From JAHJKV01 sp963678135 (GTDB lineage Bacteria > Desulfobacterota > Desulfovibrionia > Desulfovibrionales > Desulfovibrionaceae): a DNA stretch of 64,000 bases. Positions within the stretch are counted from its first letter, which is position 1; every line of letters begins with the position of its first letter. Of this stretch, positions 1-10,000 are shown piece by piece. The position numbers and the translations under genes are program-made. Below the pieces are notes generated by a model. The model was not told where the DNA came from. It worked only from the letters and a program-made list of their open reading frames with translations, and made no database searches. The stretch spans positions 1,550,001 to 1,614,000 of the forward strand of contig OY782667.1 in assembly GCA_963678135.1 (NCBI GenBank). Direction: 5' to 3'.

Positions 1-1
1 A

Positions 2-1036
2 TTATTGGCCAAACAGGGTGCAGGTATGGATATTGTTTCTGGTGGCGAATTATTTCGCGCGCTTCAGGCCGGTGTTCCTGCACAAAAAATAGTATATTCA
101 GGAGTTGGAAAAACTCAGCAAGAAATACAGGAAGCTCTTATTGCTGATATTTTGCTCTTTAATGTAGAATCAGTAGAAGAGCTGGAACGTATAGCAAACC
201 TCGCGCAACACATGGGCAAAACAGCTCGAATAACCTTCCGTATTAACCCAAATGTTGATCCGCAAACGCACCCGTATATTTCGACAGGTATGAAAAAAAA
301 TAAATTTGGACTTGATATGTCTTTGGCGCGTCAAGCATATGCCAAGGCCTTAGATCTCCCTTGTGTTACTCCAATAGGAATTGATTGTCATATTGGTTCA
401 CAATTAACCTCAATTGCACCTTTTGAAGAAGCCTTGGACAAGCTCCTTGAATTTATAACAGAATTACAAGAAATGGGAGTAAAGCTCCAATATTTAGATA
501 TCGGGGGCGGTTTGGGTATTCGCTATGATCAGGAGACCCCTCCCCTTCCAGAAGAATTTGGAAAAATGCTTCAATCAAAATTGCAGAACTTCAATATATG
601 CCTTATTCTTGAGCCGGGCAGAATCATTGTAGGAAATACTGGTATTCTTGTTACTCAAGTGCAATATACCAAAAAAACACCAACGAAGAATTTCATTATT
701 GTGGATGCAGCTATGAATGATTTGCTTCGGCCTGCCTTATACCAATCGTATCATAAAATAACTCCAATCACTGATTCTGGCCGTCAATTGCAAGACGTAG
801 ATATTGTTGGCCCTATTTGTGAATCAAGTGATTTTCTTGCGCGTGATAGAGCATTTCCTGAAGTACAGCAAGGAGAGTTTTTGGCCGTACACTCTGCCGG
901 AGCCTACGGTTTTAGCATGGCTTCTAATTACAACTCTCGCCCAAGAGCTGCTGAAATTATCGTTGATGGTGAAAATAGTATTATCGCCAGACAACGCGAG
1001 ACATACGAAGATCTTATTGCCCTTGAAAAGCTATAG
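2..1036 (+). CDS. lysA: Diaminopimelate decarboxylase (5'-truncated by window edge)
   Basis: Decarboxylates meso-diaminopimelate to L-lysine, the last step of lysine synthesis, using PLP. The reading frame is open at base 2, so the N-terminus with the PLP-binding lysine lies outside the window. Visible family motifs in order: HIGSQ, the phosphate-binding GGGLGI loop, EPGR, GPICESSD (its cysteine completes the partner subunit's active site) and YGFSMASNYNSRPR near the C-terminus. The gene is followed after 9 bp by rsmE, probably co-transcribed. dapB of the same pathway is in the window at 59.9 kb. Family assignment is secure. Confidence 0.95.
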   Translation, partial: LLAKQGAGMDIVSGGELFRALQAGVPAQKIVYSGVGKTQQEIQEALIADILLFNVESVEELERIANLAQHMGKTARITFRINPNVDPQTHPYISTGMKKNKFGLDMSLARQAYAKALDLPCVTPIGIDCHIGSQLTSIAPFEEALDKLLEFITELQEMGVKLQYLDIGGGLGIRYDQETPPLPEEFGKMLQSKLQNFNICLILEPGRIIVGNTGILVTQVQYTKKTPTKNFIIVDAAMNDLLRPALYQSYHKITPITDSGRQLQDVDIVGPICESSDFLARDRAFPEVQQGEFLAVHSAGAYGFSMASNYNSRPRAAEIIVDGENSIIARQRETYEDLIALEKL

Positions 1037-1045
1037 TTTTCTACC

Positions 1046-1771
1046 ATGTCACGACTCAATAGTTTTTATCTTGCTCAAAATGAATGGCCACAGCATGGCA
1101 ATTTTGTACTGAGTGGCAAAGAAGCATATCATCTTTCTCGTGTTTTACGGCATGAGGTAGGAGATACTGTAAGATTATTTGATGGACACGGACGATATGG
1201 ACTTTTCAAACTGCTTGCCGTGAACAAAAGAGAATGCCTTCTTGAGTTACTCAATATATCTGTACAAAATCCTCCGCAAACACAACTCACCTTAGCACTT
1301 GCTTGGAACAAATCCTCTCGTCGCGATTGGTTGCTCGAAAAAAGCGTTGAACTACAGGGAGGAGGGATTTATTTTTGGCAAGCACAGCGAAGTCAAGGGC
1401 ATTTGCCGTCACTGGTAAAAAATACATGGCAAGAACGGATTATTCAAGCTGCAAAACAATGTGGTAGCCTTTATTTGCCTCAGCTTGCAATCGCTCAAAA
1501 TGTGGATGAACTCATTAGAGTCGCCGCAAAATATAAAAATCGATTCCTTCTTTGGGAATCTCAAGATGTACACAAGCTACTGATGCCAGACATGTTACTA
1601 GGCTCGACCTTTGCGATAATAGGCCCTGAAGGTGGTATTCCTGAGCAAGAAGCACAGTTATTTTTTGACGCAGGCTTTATTCCGCTCAGTCTTGGAACAT
1701 CTGTACTTCGCTGGGAAACTGCTGCCTTGCATTGTTTGAGCCTTGCTTTTTTTGCTCAACAAAGTACTTAA
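1046..1771 (+). CDS. rsmE: 16S rRNA m3U1498 methyltransferase RsmE
   Basis: SAM-dependent SPOUT methyltransferase that methylates N3 of U1498 in 16S rRNA. It is 241 residues, the usual length. The N-terminal PUA-like part (KEAYHLSRVLRHEVGD) is followed by the SPOUT knot with IGPEGG and LGTSVLRWETA, the SAM-binding signature (LGxRILRxETA in most members; here S replaces R). No clear Shine-Dalgarno precedes the ATG. With only 9 bp after lysA, translation may be coupled. Confidence 0.93.
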   Translation: MSRLNSFYLAQNEWPQHGNFVLSGKEAYHLSRVLRHEVGDTVRLFDGHGRYGLFKLLAVNKRECLLELLNISVQNPPQTQLTLALAWNKSSRRDWLLEKSVELQGGGIYFWQAQRSQGHLPSLVKNTWQERIIQAAKQCGSLYLPQLAIAQNVDELIRVAAKYKNRFLLWESQDVHKLLMPDMLLGSTFAIIGPEGGIPEQEAQLFFDAGFIPLSLGTSVLRWETAALHCLSLAFFAQQST

Positions 1772-1816
1772 ACCAAAAAAATTAAAACCTTATGCTTTTT
1801 TGTAAATTCAACATTT

Positions 1817-3061
1817 ATGACTCAAAAGACCTGCAAAACAATGAAACAAGAGTACTCTGAACAGCAACCTCTGGCAGAACAAATTCGCCCAGCACATCTT
1901 GATGATTTTGTCGGACAAAGCCATCTCTTGGATAAAATACAGACCTTACAAACAGCAAAACGTTTAGCCTCTCTTTGTTTTTTCGGCCCTCCGGGATGCG
2001 GAAAATCCACGTTAGCAATACTCTTGGCTCAATCAAGCGGTTTACCTTGGGTCAGGGTTAGCGCACCAGAATCCAGGCTAGGAGAATTGCGTAAAAAATT
2101 ACCAAACATTAAAATTCTTATTTTAGATGAGTTGCATCGTTTTTCAAAAGCCCAACAAGACTTTTTTTTACCTCTTTTAGAAACAGGGGAAATTATTCTT
2201 TTGGCAAGCACCACAGAAAATCCTTCCTTTGCTGTTACTCGCCAACTTCTCTCCAGATTGCATGTTTTACGGTTTCATAGCTTAAATCGTGAAGAATTGC
2301 TTAAAATTATAGAGCGCGCTTGCATTGCCTTAAATTTCAATTTGAATGAGCAAAGTCAGCAGTTTTTATGCAGCATGGCAGGTGGTGATGCCCGAACTGT
2401 ACTGAATTTATTAGAATATACAGCACAACTGCCAATACAAGAACAAACACCTGAAAAACTCATGCAAACTTTGCCGGATATAATTATTCGTGGTGATCGC
2501 GATGGTGATTCCCATTATGAGCTCACTTCAGCCATGATCAAATCCATTCGTGGCTCTGATCCGGACGCTGCCTTATATTGGCTGACGTGCTTGATTGAAT
2601 CAGGCGAAGATCCACGTTTCATTGCACGAAGGCTTATTATTTCTGCTAGTGAAGATATTGGGCTAGCTGATCCGACTCTCTTGCCCCTAGCCGTAGCATG
2701 TAGACAGGCAGTAGAGTTCATAGGAATGCCAGAAGGAGCAATTCCTTTAGCTGAGACTTGTATTGCTTTAGCCTTAGCCCCTAAATCTAATTCGAGCTAT
2801 CTGGCTCTTCGTAATGCACAAAAAAATGTCCGTTACACTGGCCCTCTTCCCGTGCCACTCCATCTACGCAATGCCTCAACCGCCCTGCAAAAAAAATGGG
2901 GCTATGGACAAGGATACAAATATCCTCATTCTTACCCAAGCGCATGGGTGAAGCAACAATATTTACCTGACAAGCTTGTAGGTACAACATTGTATGAACC
3001 CAAAAACTTAGGCTTTGAAGCAAAGCTCACCATGACACATCAGCTGAGGAAAAAGCAATAA
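1817..3061 (+). CDS. rarA: Replication-associated recombination protein A (RarA/MgsA) AAA+ ATPase
   Basis: AAA+ ATPase related to clamp-loader subunits that acts at stalled replication forks. Of 414 residues, Walker A GPPGCGKST lies at about 57-65, Walker B LILDELH near 100, and sensor 1 ASTTENPSF follows. The tail has the family ending with RNAQKNVRYTG and YKYPHSYPSAW. A second ATG at 1841 (MKQEYSEQQPLAEQ) begins closer to the conserved domain. Neither start has a convincing ribosome-binding site, so the N-terminus is uncertain by eight residues. Confidence 0.92.
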   Translation: MTQKTCKTMKQEYSEQQPLAEQIRPAHLDDFVGQSHLLDKIQTLQTAKRLASLCFFGPPGCGKSTLAILLAQSSGLPWVRVSAPESRLGELRKKLPNIKILILDELHRFSKAQQDFFLPLLETGEIILLASTTENPSFAVTRQLLSRLHVLRFHSLNREELLKIIERACIALNFNLNEQSQQFLCSMAGGDARTVLNLLEYTAQLPIQEQTPEKLMQTLPDIIIRGDRDGDSHYELTSAMIKSIRGSDPDAALYWLTCLIESGEDPRFIARRLIISASEDIGLADPTLLPLAVACRQAVEFIGMPEGAIPLAETCIALALAPKSNSSYLALRNAQKNVRYTGPLPVPLHLRNASTALQKKWGYGQGYKYPHSYPSAWVKQQYLPDKLVGTTLYEPKNLGFEAKLTMTHQLRKKQ

Positions 3062-3064
3062 AAT

Positions 3065-3290
3065 CAGCGTGTTATCGTTATCACGCTGCGCGTAAGTGAA
3101 GTCTTTACGAGAAAATTTTACTTTTCAAAACTACTAATTTTCGAGGGGATTACCCTCCTGCTCCCAGTTTGAGGCAGAAGTCTCTACTTTGCAATGGTAC
3201 TCATTTAAGGGGACTTTACACTCTTATTTCCGTTTGACAGACACTGCATGCGTGGCTAATCAAAGAGAGATTCGGTGCATTTGTACCGAA
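3065..3290 (+). promoter_or_regulatory. Putative promoter and leader hairpin ahead of alaC
   Basis: The 264-bp gap after rarA holds three signals. An inverted repeat CAGCGTG...CACGCTG (3065-3088) has no T-tract. A consensus -35 TTGACA (3234-3239) is followed at 17 bp by TAATCA (3257-3262), a weak -10. A leader hairpin TTCGGT...ACCGAA (3271-3290) follows. Together they suggest a promoter for the aminotransferase with a short structured leader. The hairpin has no poly-T, so it is not an obvious attenuator. Confidence 0.45.
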
Positions 3291-3325
3291 AAATAACGTA
3301 TAAAGATTTGAGAGGAGATTTTACC

Positions 3326-4501
3326 ATGCAACAGTTCGCGCGCGTTCACCGGCTTCCGCCGTATGTGTTCGCCACGGTCAATGAACTCAAATCTACCCTG
3401 AGACAACAGGGGGTAGATATCGTTGACCTTGGCATGGGCAACCCTGATGTGCCCACACCTAAACACATTATCGATCGTCTCGCGAGCGCAGCATACGAGC
3501 CAGGAAATTCCCGTTATTCCGCATCAAAAGGTATTAAAGGGCTCCGTAAAGCGATCGCAGACTGGTACAAAAAACGCTTTGAAGTTGAGTTAGATCAAGA
3601 TCAGCAAGTATGTGTCACCATGGGAGCCAAAGAAGGTCTTGCCCATCTTGCACTCGTTATGCTTTCCCCCGGAGATGTAGTGCTTGCGCCTGATCCTGCC
3701 TACCCTATACACCCCTTTGCCTGTATTATTGCTGGTGCGGATGTACGGCGTATTCCCATTGGCCCTGAGCGCAATTTTTTTGATGACTTAGACCTAGCCA
3801 TGCGTAATAGCTGGCCTCGTCCAAAACTCTTAGTCATTAACTATCCGCATAATCCGACTTCTGTATGTGTTGATCAAGAATTTTTCCAACGAGTAGTGGA
3901 TTACGCAAAAGAACATAAACTCTACGTTATTCACGATTTAGCATACGCGGACTTTGTGTTTGACGGCTATAAAGCACCAAGTTTTTTACAAGCCAAAGGA
4001 GCGATGGACGTTGGGGTTGAATTTTTTTCCATGACGAAAAGTTATTCCATGGCCGGTATGCGTGTCGGCTTCTGCTGTGGCAATCGCGATATGGTACAAG
4101 CCTTGACACGGATCAAAAGCTATTTGGATTATGGAATTTATAATCCCATCCAAATCGCAGCAGCTGTTGCTTTGAACAGCGATCAAACTTGCGTCAAAGA
4201 AATCATGGATATTTATGAAGATAGGCGCAATGCACTGATTGAAGGCCTTGATCGTGCTGGCTGGCATGTTCCGCCACCTAAAGCAACAATGTTTGTTTGG
4301 GCAGAAATTCCTGAGGAATTTAAGGCCATGGGCAGTGTAGAATTTTCCAAAATGCTGATCAAAGAAGCAGAAGTCGCTGTGGCTCCGGGTTTAGGGTTTG
4401 GAAATTATGGTGACGACCATGTACGCTTTGCTTTAGTGGAAAATCGTCATCGTACTAATCAAGCCTGCCGAAATCTCAAACGCTTTTTTGGCAAAGGCTA
4501 A
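3326..4501 (+). CDS. alaC: AlaC-type class I/II PLP aminotransferase
   Basis: Fold-type I aminotransferase, most like AlaC (glutamate-pyruvate aminotransferase) and the related LL-diaminopimelate aminotransferases. The ATG at 3326 is chosen because AGAGGAGA sits just upstream; an in-frame extension to 3275 has no such signal. The 391-residue protein starts MQQFARVHRLPPYVFA, as AlaC does. Visible motifs: GNPDVPTP, NYPHNPTS and the PLP-lysine segment SMTKSYSMAGMRVGF. Downstream lie a terminator and then hom, so it may serve aspartate-family or alanine synthesis. The exact substrate cannot be read from sequence. Confidence 0.8.
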   Translation: MQQFARVHRLPPYVFATVNELKSTLRQQGVDIVDLGMGNPDVPTPKHIIDRLASAAYEPGNSRYSASKGIKGLRKAIADWYKKRFEVELDQDQQVCVTMGAKEGLAHLALVMLSPGDVVLAPDPAYPIHPFACIIAGADVRRIPIGPERNFFDDLDLAMRNSWPRPKLLVINYPHNPTSVCVDQEFFQRVVDYAKEHKLYVIHDLAYADFVFDGYKAPSFLQAKGAMDVGVEFFSMTKSYSMAGMRVGFCCGNRDMVQALTRIKSYLDYGIYNPIQIAAAVALNSDQTCVKEIMDIYEDRRNALIEGLDRAGWHVPPPKATMFVWAEIPEEFKAMGSVEFSKMLIKEAEVAVAPGLGFGNYGDDHVRFALVENRHRTNQACRNLKRFFGKG

Positions 4502-4514
4502 GACAATAGAGACA

Positions 4515-4549
4515 AAAATGCCCTGAATTTTGAAATTGAGGGCATTTTT
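4515..4549 (+). terminator. Rho-independent terminator after alaC
   Basis: Ten-base-pair stem AAAATGCCCT / AGGGCATTTT with a 14-nt loop followed by T-rich sequence. It lies between alaC and hom, whose ribosome-binding site starts only about 7 bp later, so it may act as a partial attenuator of hom. Confidence 0.85.
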
Positions 4550-4564
4550 ATTTTAGGAGACAAC

Positions 4565-5866
4565 ATGGAACAAATTGGTATTGGAATAGCCGGATTTGGC
4601 ACTGTTGGCTCAGGGCTAGCTCATCTACTTGAGCAAAATCATACTTGGATTACACAACGCCTTGCTCAAAGCATTGCAATTAAAAAAATACTTGTCCGTG
4701 ACCTGAATAAACCTCGAGCTTTTCACCCACAGCCAGAAGCACTTTTCACTACCTCTGCCGATGATTTAATCACGGATCAATCGATTTCTATAATAGTAGA
4801 GCTTATGGGCGGTATTGATGCTGCAAAAAAACTTATTATAAACGCTCTCAGTGCCGGCAAACATGTCGTAACCGCAAATAAACATCTTTTGGCCAAGCAT
4901 GGCTCTGAACTTTTTGCGTATGCTGCTCAAAAAGGAGTCGGACTGTTTTATGAAGCCTCTGTTGCCGGCGGGATACCTACTATTGCTACCTTACGCGAAT
5001 CTCTTGCCGGAAATAAAATCAGTGAAATCCTTGGGATTTTGAATGGAACATCCAACTATATTTTGAGCGAAATGAGCGATTGTAACAAACAACTGGATTT
5101 TGCCCATGCTTTATCTCAAGCCACAGAGCTCGGCTATGCTGAGGCTGATCCAAGCATGGACATTGACGGATTTGATACTGCCCATAAGCTGACAATACTC
5201 ATCCGTTTGGCTTTTGGAATGGATTATCCGCTTCATCAAATTCCGGTACAAGGCATTTCACAAGTAAGCTCAGAAGATATTTTATATGCTCGTGAGTTTG
5301 GCTATCGAGTAAAACTTATTGCCGAAGCTCGCGAAATAGACGGCTATATTCAAGCCGGAGTGTTTCCAGCTTTTGTAAAATATACCTATCTCCTTGCTCG
5401 AGTTGGTGGGAATTATAATGCTATTCGCATCACGGGCAATGCTGTTGGGTCAGTGATGCTCCATGGTCAAGGCGCAGGAGCTCTACCTACGGCCTCAGCG
5501 GTTTTAGCAGATATTATGGCACTTATTCATAAAAAACATGCACCTGATAACACAGGCTTTCGCAATATACCTCTAGCTCCTGCAAAAATTTTACCGCCAG
5601 CAAAAATTCAAGGCAGTTATTATATACGGGCCAGAGTGGCAGACAAAGTTGGAGTCATGGCAGCGATTGCAAAAAGCATGGCTGATCATGAGATTTCCAT
5701 TGCTCAAGCCGTGCAAAAAACAAAATTAGATACAAACAATGCAGACGTAGTCTTTCTTACTCATACAGCAAGCGAAGCAGCCATGAAAAAAGTGATTAAT
5801 GAAATCAACTCCATGGATTTTATACAAGGTTCACTTGTGCATTATCGCATGTTGCACTCTGATTAA
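4565..5866 (+). CDS. hom: Homoserine dehydrogenase with C-terminal ACT domain
   Basis: Reduces aspartate-4-semialdehyde to homoserine, the branch point to threonine and methionine. Of 433 residues, the Rossmann motif GFGTVGSG is at the N-terminus, then VTANKHLLAKHG, GGIPTIATL, GILNGTSNYIL and ATELGYAEADPSMDIDG, all family signatures. The last 90 residues form an ACT domain (ARVADKVGVMAAIAKSM), the usual site of threonine feedback. TAGGAGA lies 5 bp before the ATG. Confidence 0.96.
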   Translation: MEQIGIGIAGFGTVGSGLAHLLEQNHTWITQRLAQSIAIKKILVRDLNKPRAFHPQPEALFTTSADDLITDQSISIIVELMGGIDAAKKLIINALSAGKHVVTANKHLLAKHGSELFAYAAQKGVGLFYEASVAGGIPTIATLRESLAGNKISEILGILNGTSNYILSEMSDCNKQLDFAHALSQATELGYAEADPSMDIDGFDTAHKLTILIRLAFGMDYPLHQIPVQGISQVSSEDILYAREFGYRVKLIAEAREIDGYIQAGVFPAFVKYTYLLARVGGNYNAIRITGNAVGSVMLHGQGAGALPTASAVLADIMALIHKKHAPDNTGFRNIPLAPAKILPPAKIQGSYYIRARVADKVGVMAAIAKSMADHEISIAQAVQKTKLDTNNADVVFLTHTASEAAMKKVINEINSMDFIQGSLVHYRMLHSD

Positions 5867-5968
5867 ATCTTGGCATGTGGTCTAAAATGCTTACAAATTA
5901 GTCATTGACCTTCAAAACAATTTAGTTTTGTATCAACTCTTATTATCTTCAAAACCTTGGAGGAGAAC

Positions 5969-6124
5969 ATGAACCAATGGGAATGCCCTTGTGGCTATGT
6001 GTATGATCCTGAGAGTGGCGATCCAGACAATGGAATAGCTCCCGGCACAGCATGGGAAGACGTACCAGAAACTTGGGTCTGCCCACTGTGCGGTGCAGAA
6101 AAAGAATATTTTGAACAAGCCTAA
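5969..6124 (+). CDS. Rubredoxin with a shortened first cysteine knuckle
   Basis: A 51-residue one-iron electron carrier of the cytoplasm, typical of anaerobes for oxygen and superoxide detoxification. The start has GGAGGAG just upstream. The second iron knuckle CPLCG and the core GYVYDPESGDPDNGI are canonical. The first knuckle reads W-E-C-P-C-G: the cysteines (C6, C8) are separated by one residue instead of the usual two. The codons are unambiguous in the given sequence. A strong terminator follows, so it is a single-gene unit. Confidence 0.92.
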   Translation: MNQWECPCGYVYDPESGDPDNGIAPGTAWEDVPETWVCPLCGAEKEYFEQA

Positions 6125-6148
6125 TAGAACTCATTCACTCTACAACAA

Positions 6149-6184
6149 AAAGCGTCCTGAATTTATTTTGGGACGTTTTTTTTT
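6149..6184 (+). terminator. Rho-independent terminator after rubredoxin
   Basis: Stem AAAGCGTCCT / GGGACGTTTT (with G-T pairs) and a run of nine T residues. It lies 25 bp after the rubredoxin stop and ahead of the convergent DsbA-like gene. Confidence 0.88.
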
Positions 6185-6203
6185 GAGTAATATTTTTGGG
6201 GTG

Positions 6204-7013
6204 TTACTTGTTGTGTGTGCTTTGGGCTTGCTGCGCAATACCAATAACATCTTCAAATTCTTCTAAAGGAACTGCCCCCCGTACAGGAATTCCGTCCACA
6301 ATATACGAGGGCGCACCATAAAATGAAAAGAGAGTTCCTTCTTGTTCATCTTCTTGAATACTTTGTATAACATCTTTTGATTGCGAAATTTTTTGGACTG
6401 CTGCTGGATTTAAGTTCAACTGTTTGAAAAAGGAAGCAAGCAGTTCTTGGCCTTGGTTTGGATCACGAAGCTCTTGCTGATGTGCAAACAACATATCTTT
6501 TAACAAACGAGCCTTGTGTGAATCAATACGCATCACAGCTTCAAAAATAGTAGCAAGAGTATGCGATGCTGTGCCAAGCTGTGCATGTTTATACACAAGC
6601 CTGATTTTTTCAGGATATTTTGCCAAAAGTTCTTGCATTGTTTCATTGCCATGCCGGCAATGCCCACACAAAAAATCTGAATATTCAAAAATAGTAATTG
6701 GAGCAGTAGGCTTTCCCTCAATCAAACAATTTTCACGAAGCTGTGGCGTAAAACGATGAGTCGCAGCTTGTTTATATTGCTCTATACGCTCTTGTTGTTG
6801 TTTTTGCTCTACTGCATACTCAAGCACTTCAAGAAACTCTAAAGGTTGCTCTCGAAGTGCATCTAAAATAATACTCGGGTCATTTTTGAGAATTTCTTTT
6901 ACTGCTGTATGCTGTAAATCCTTTGTTTTTTCGTCAACAGTGTGCTTAGAACACGCAGCACACAAAAAAAACATGCAGACTAAAATAATGCACCACGGCA
7001 CTCTCTGGATCAT
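6204..7013 (-). CDS. DsbA-family thiol-disulfide lipoprotein
   Basis: Thioredoxin-fold oxidoreductase of the cell envelope. From the ATG at 7013 it has 269 residues and begins with a hydrophobic signal ending in the lipobox LCAAC, so it is probably a lipoprotein. The active site FLCGHC follows a long helical linker rich in charged residues. GAPSY supplies the cis-proline loop. This is the DsbA/DsbG-like arrangement (Thioredoxin_4 family). A GTG at 7031 is an alternative start. It lies 24 bp downstream of the pyruvate carboxylase gene on the same strand. Substrate unknown. Confidence 0.85.
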   Translation of the reverse strand: MIQRVPWCIILVCMFFLCAACSKHTVDEKTKDLQHTAVKEILKNDPSIILDALREQPLEFLEVLEYAVEQKQQQERIEQYKQAATHRFTPQLRENCLIEGKPTAPITIFEYSDFLCGHCRHGNETMQELLAKYPEKIRLVYKHAQLGTASHTLATIFEAVMRIDSHKARLLKDMLFAHQQELRDPNQGQELLASFFKQLNLNPAAVQKISQSKDVIQSIQEDEQEGTLFSFYGAPSYIVDGIPVRGAVPLEEFEDVIGIAQQAQSTHNK

Positions 7014-7037
7014 AATTTTCACGCCTGACACACTATA

Positions 7038-10000
7038 TTATCGTTTAGCACCACAACTTGGGCAAAATTTACAATTCGGTACGACAATCGGTTCTCCACA
7101 CGCATCACAGCACTGTGGCAAAGGACCTATTTCCACAATAAGTTCACCTTCCTGCACCGGAATCATTTTTTTATCCTGCTGGAAATTCGCAGTCTTAAGT
7201 ACTCGTAAAACCTGTCCATCTTTTGGTGCAAGCACAGCTTTTTCTTGTTTCATGATAGAAATATTAAATATTTCTTCACCTTTTTTAACCACATCTCCAA
7301 TCGAAACATGAGTGACCCAAAGATCACCTGTTGAAGGACTGGCTATATGGCCTTCATTATCAGGATCTGCAAGGATCAAACTGTCTTCAATACCAGCTTG
7401 TGCTTCTGCCAATTGCACTTGATGCGAGAGTCGTTCAGAATCATAAATATAACGAACATCGCTCACACCTTTTTTATCAGGTTCAGGAATGGCCAAAATA
7501 GCAAAACGGTGCGGTTTACCACAGTTTCCTGTAAAAAAGACCTCTTCTCCAGCTTGCAAGCCTTCAAACCAAACGTCTATGGGCATATTATTAGGGTTAC
7601 CATATTCCCGTAATTGCTTAATGGTTTTGAGTGCATCTGCAGGATGATTCAAGTACAGCACAAATTCTTCATGCGATGGCTCGCGTCCAATCTGTTCATG
7701 TAATGATGCACGTTCAGCATCCATATTCACATCTTGTAAAACTGTCAGCGGTGATGTCTCTGTACGACTATTGCGCGCTTTTTCCCATTCTTTACCAAAA
7801 GCAGACTCATACACCCAATCTGCCGGCCAGCCCAAAGGCAATTTGCCAAATTTACCAAGCAAAAGATCACGAAACGCATCATTAGAATCGCGATAAATAT
7901 CTAGACGCGCTTTTTGTTCATGCTCAGTCAGGTCACATTCCTTGGTCTGAGTCACAATCTCCATAATTGAGAGTAAACGCCGTACTTCTTTTTCGCCACC
8001 ACGCTTAAACGCGCCAACCACATTCAAAAAAGATTGATTCCATGTAATTTGTGAACCCGGAGTTACGTCATGGTAACGCACGATTTTGCGTGCAAAGGCA
8101 AGGTACTTCAGCATATAGGGTAAAAGATGAATATATCCCTGTTTCATCGCTCCTTCCTGGGATGAAGATGTCGCTCCCCCGGGCATTCCATGCTCTACGA
8201 CATCATGGTCAATCCCTTGGAAATATGGAGCAACATACCGATCATAGTAAGGCATAATCTGCTTGCAGGCAAAGTTCGTCGCTCGAATAGCCTCTTTATC
8301 TAAATGCGTTTTTAGTTGTACTTCATCCTCAATATAAGAAGCAGTGGCTAAAATATCTCCTTGACCATACCAACGCACAGTAGAACCAATCGCAGTATCT
8401 AATATATGCGCTCCTGCTTCAGCTGCAGCACCACAGGCCGGAACAAATAAACCATCTGTATAATGACGATGATAATGCAAAACGAGTTCAGGATATTGTT
8501 TGCGTAAGGCGGAAACAAGCTCACGCATAAAACGCGGAGGGCATACTCCAGCCATATCCTTGAGCCCTAGAATAATTTGTTGCGTTGCTTGTTTTTGGGA
8601 AATACCGGCAGCATCTGCACACATTTTGAGTATTTCATGAGTGACATTTAAGTAATACTCAACATCAAAACCTGGAGCCCAACTCATGGAAAGAGCTGGT
8701 TCAAAAATATTTTTTGCGGAAGCAAGTGCAAGCTCTGCAAAAGGACGCATGTTTTCAATATGATTCAAAAAATCAAAGCAGCGAATTATTTCATAATGTT
8801 CACAAATCATTTCCCCTGTCAGGCGCATGACGTTTTTAGGCTGTGGTTTATAGCCCAAAACATTAGTGGAACGAATAAGAACTTGCTTGAGGGTATCTGG
8901 AGCAAAACAATTCCATTCCGCAGCTTCACTAAAGGGATAGGTCATGTTTGCAAGCATAGCCACATGGAAATGTGCGCCTCCTCCATTTTCTAATGAAAAA
9001 AAGCCACATTTATCTAAATAAGGTCCAATAAGGCGATCTTCAGCCAAACGCAAGCGATTACCAGAATTAGACTGCGTAATATCACGAGTCGTCGTATCAG
9101 TGAAATGTATATATCCTGCTTCACGATCTTCACGCAATCTGTTTAAGATAATATCTCTATCCATTCCACGCTTAAAGCGCGGTTCAAAATCAGTATTAGC
9201 CAAAGTCGGTTTGACAAAATTAAAACGACCTAAACGTTTATCTTCACGACCTCGATATGAGCCAAGCTGTAAAAATTCATTATACCCTTTGGCTGATATT
9301 TCAGCCATAAGACGACAAAGCTTAAAAGAATCCCGGCCTTCATCCCAATACTGAAGCAATTCATCTTTATGGGTATCAACAAATTTTGTATCGTATTTAC
9401 AATCAAGAAAATCGCGCTGAATCAGAATTTGCCGGTGTAAAGGAATCGTTGTTTGAACACCACCGATAACATACTCACGCAAAGCACGGCGCATAAGCAG
9501 CACAATTTTCTCCCAACTGCGACCGTAAGCAATAACTAAGGCTGCAGCCGAATCGTATTGTGCTGGGAAAGTATAGCCTTCACCAATACACGAATCGAGT
9601 CGTACTCCGTTTCCGCCCGGGGCAAAATACCGCTTTATCTGCCCTGCGTTTGGTGAAAAATCTGCCTGAGGATCTTCAAAATTCACACGCACTTGCATGG
9701 CATGTTGAAAAGGCTTGCAGTTTTCTTCATTAAAACGCAGTTCAGCACCAAAAGCTATGGCAATTTGTTCTTCAACAATGTCAATGCCATATCGACTTTC
9801 GGTAATGCCGTGTTCTACTTGTAGGCGTGTATTGACCTCAATAAGATAAGCCGTGCCATCTGCTTCCACTAAAAATTCAACTGTAGCCAGAGAATAATAG
9901 CCGACTTCACGAACCAACTGACGCGAATATTCCTTTAATTGTTCACGCAACTCAGGAGTCATGCCAGACCACGGTGAGGGCGTAATCTCAATCAATTTTT

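Noticed and set aside
1129..1311. Minus-strand frame inside rsmE
   Set aside because: Shadow of the real gene; no ribosome-binding site or motif.
3065..3088. Terminator after rarA
   Set aside because: The inverted repeat is short and has no T run; I list it only as part of the gap.
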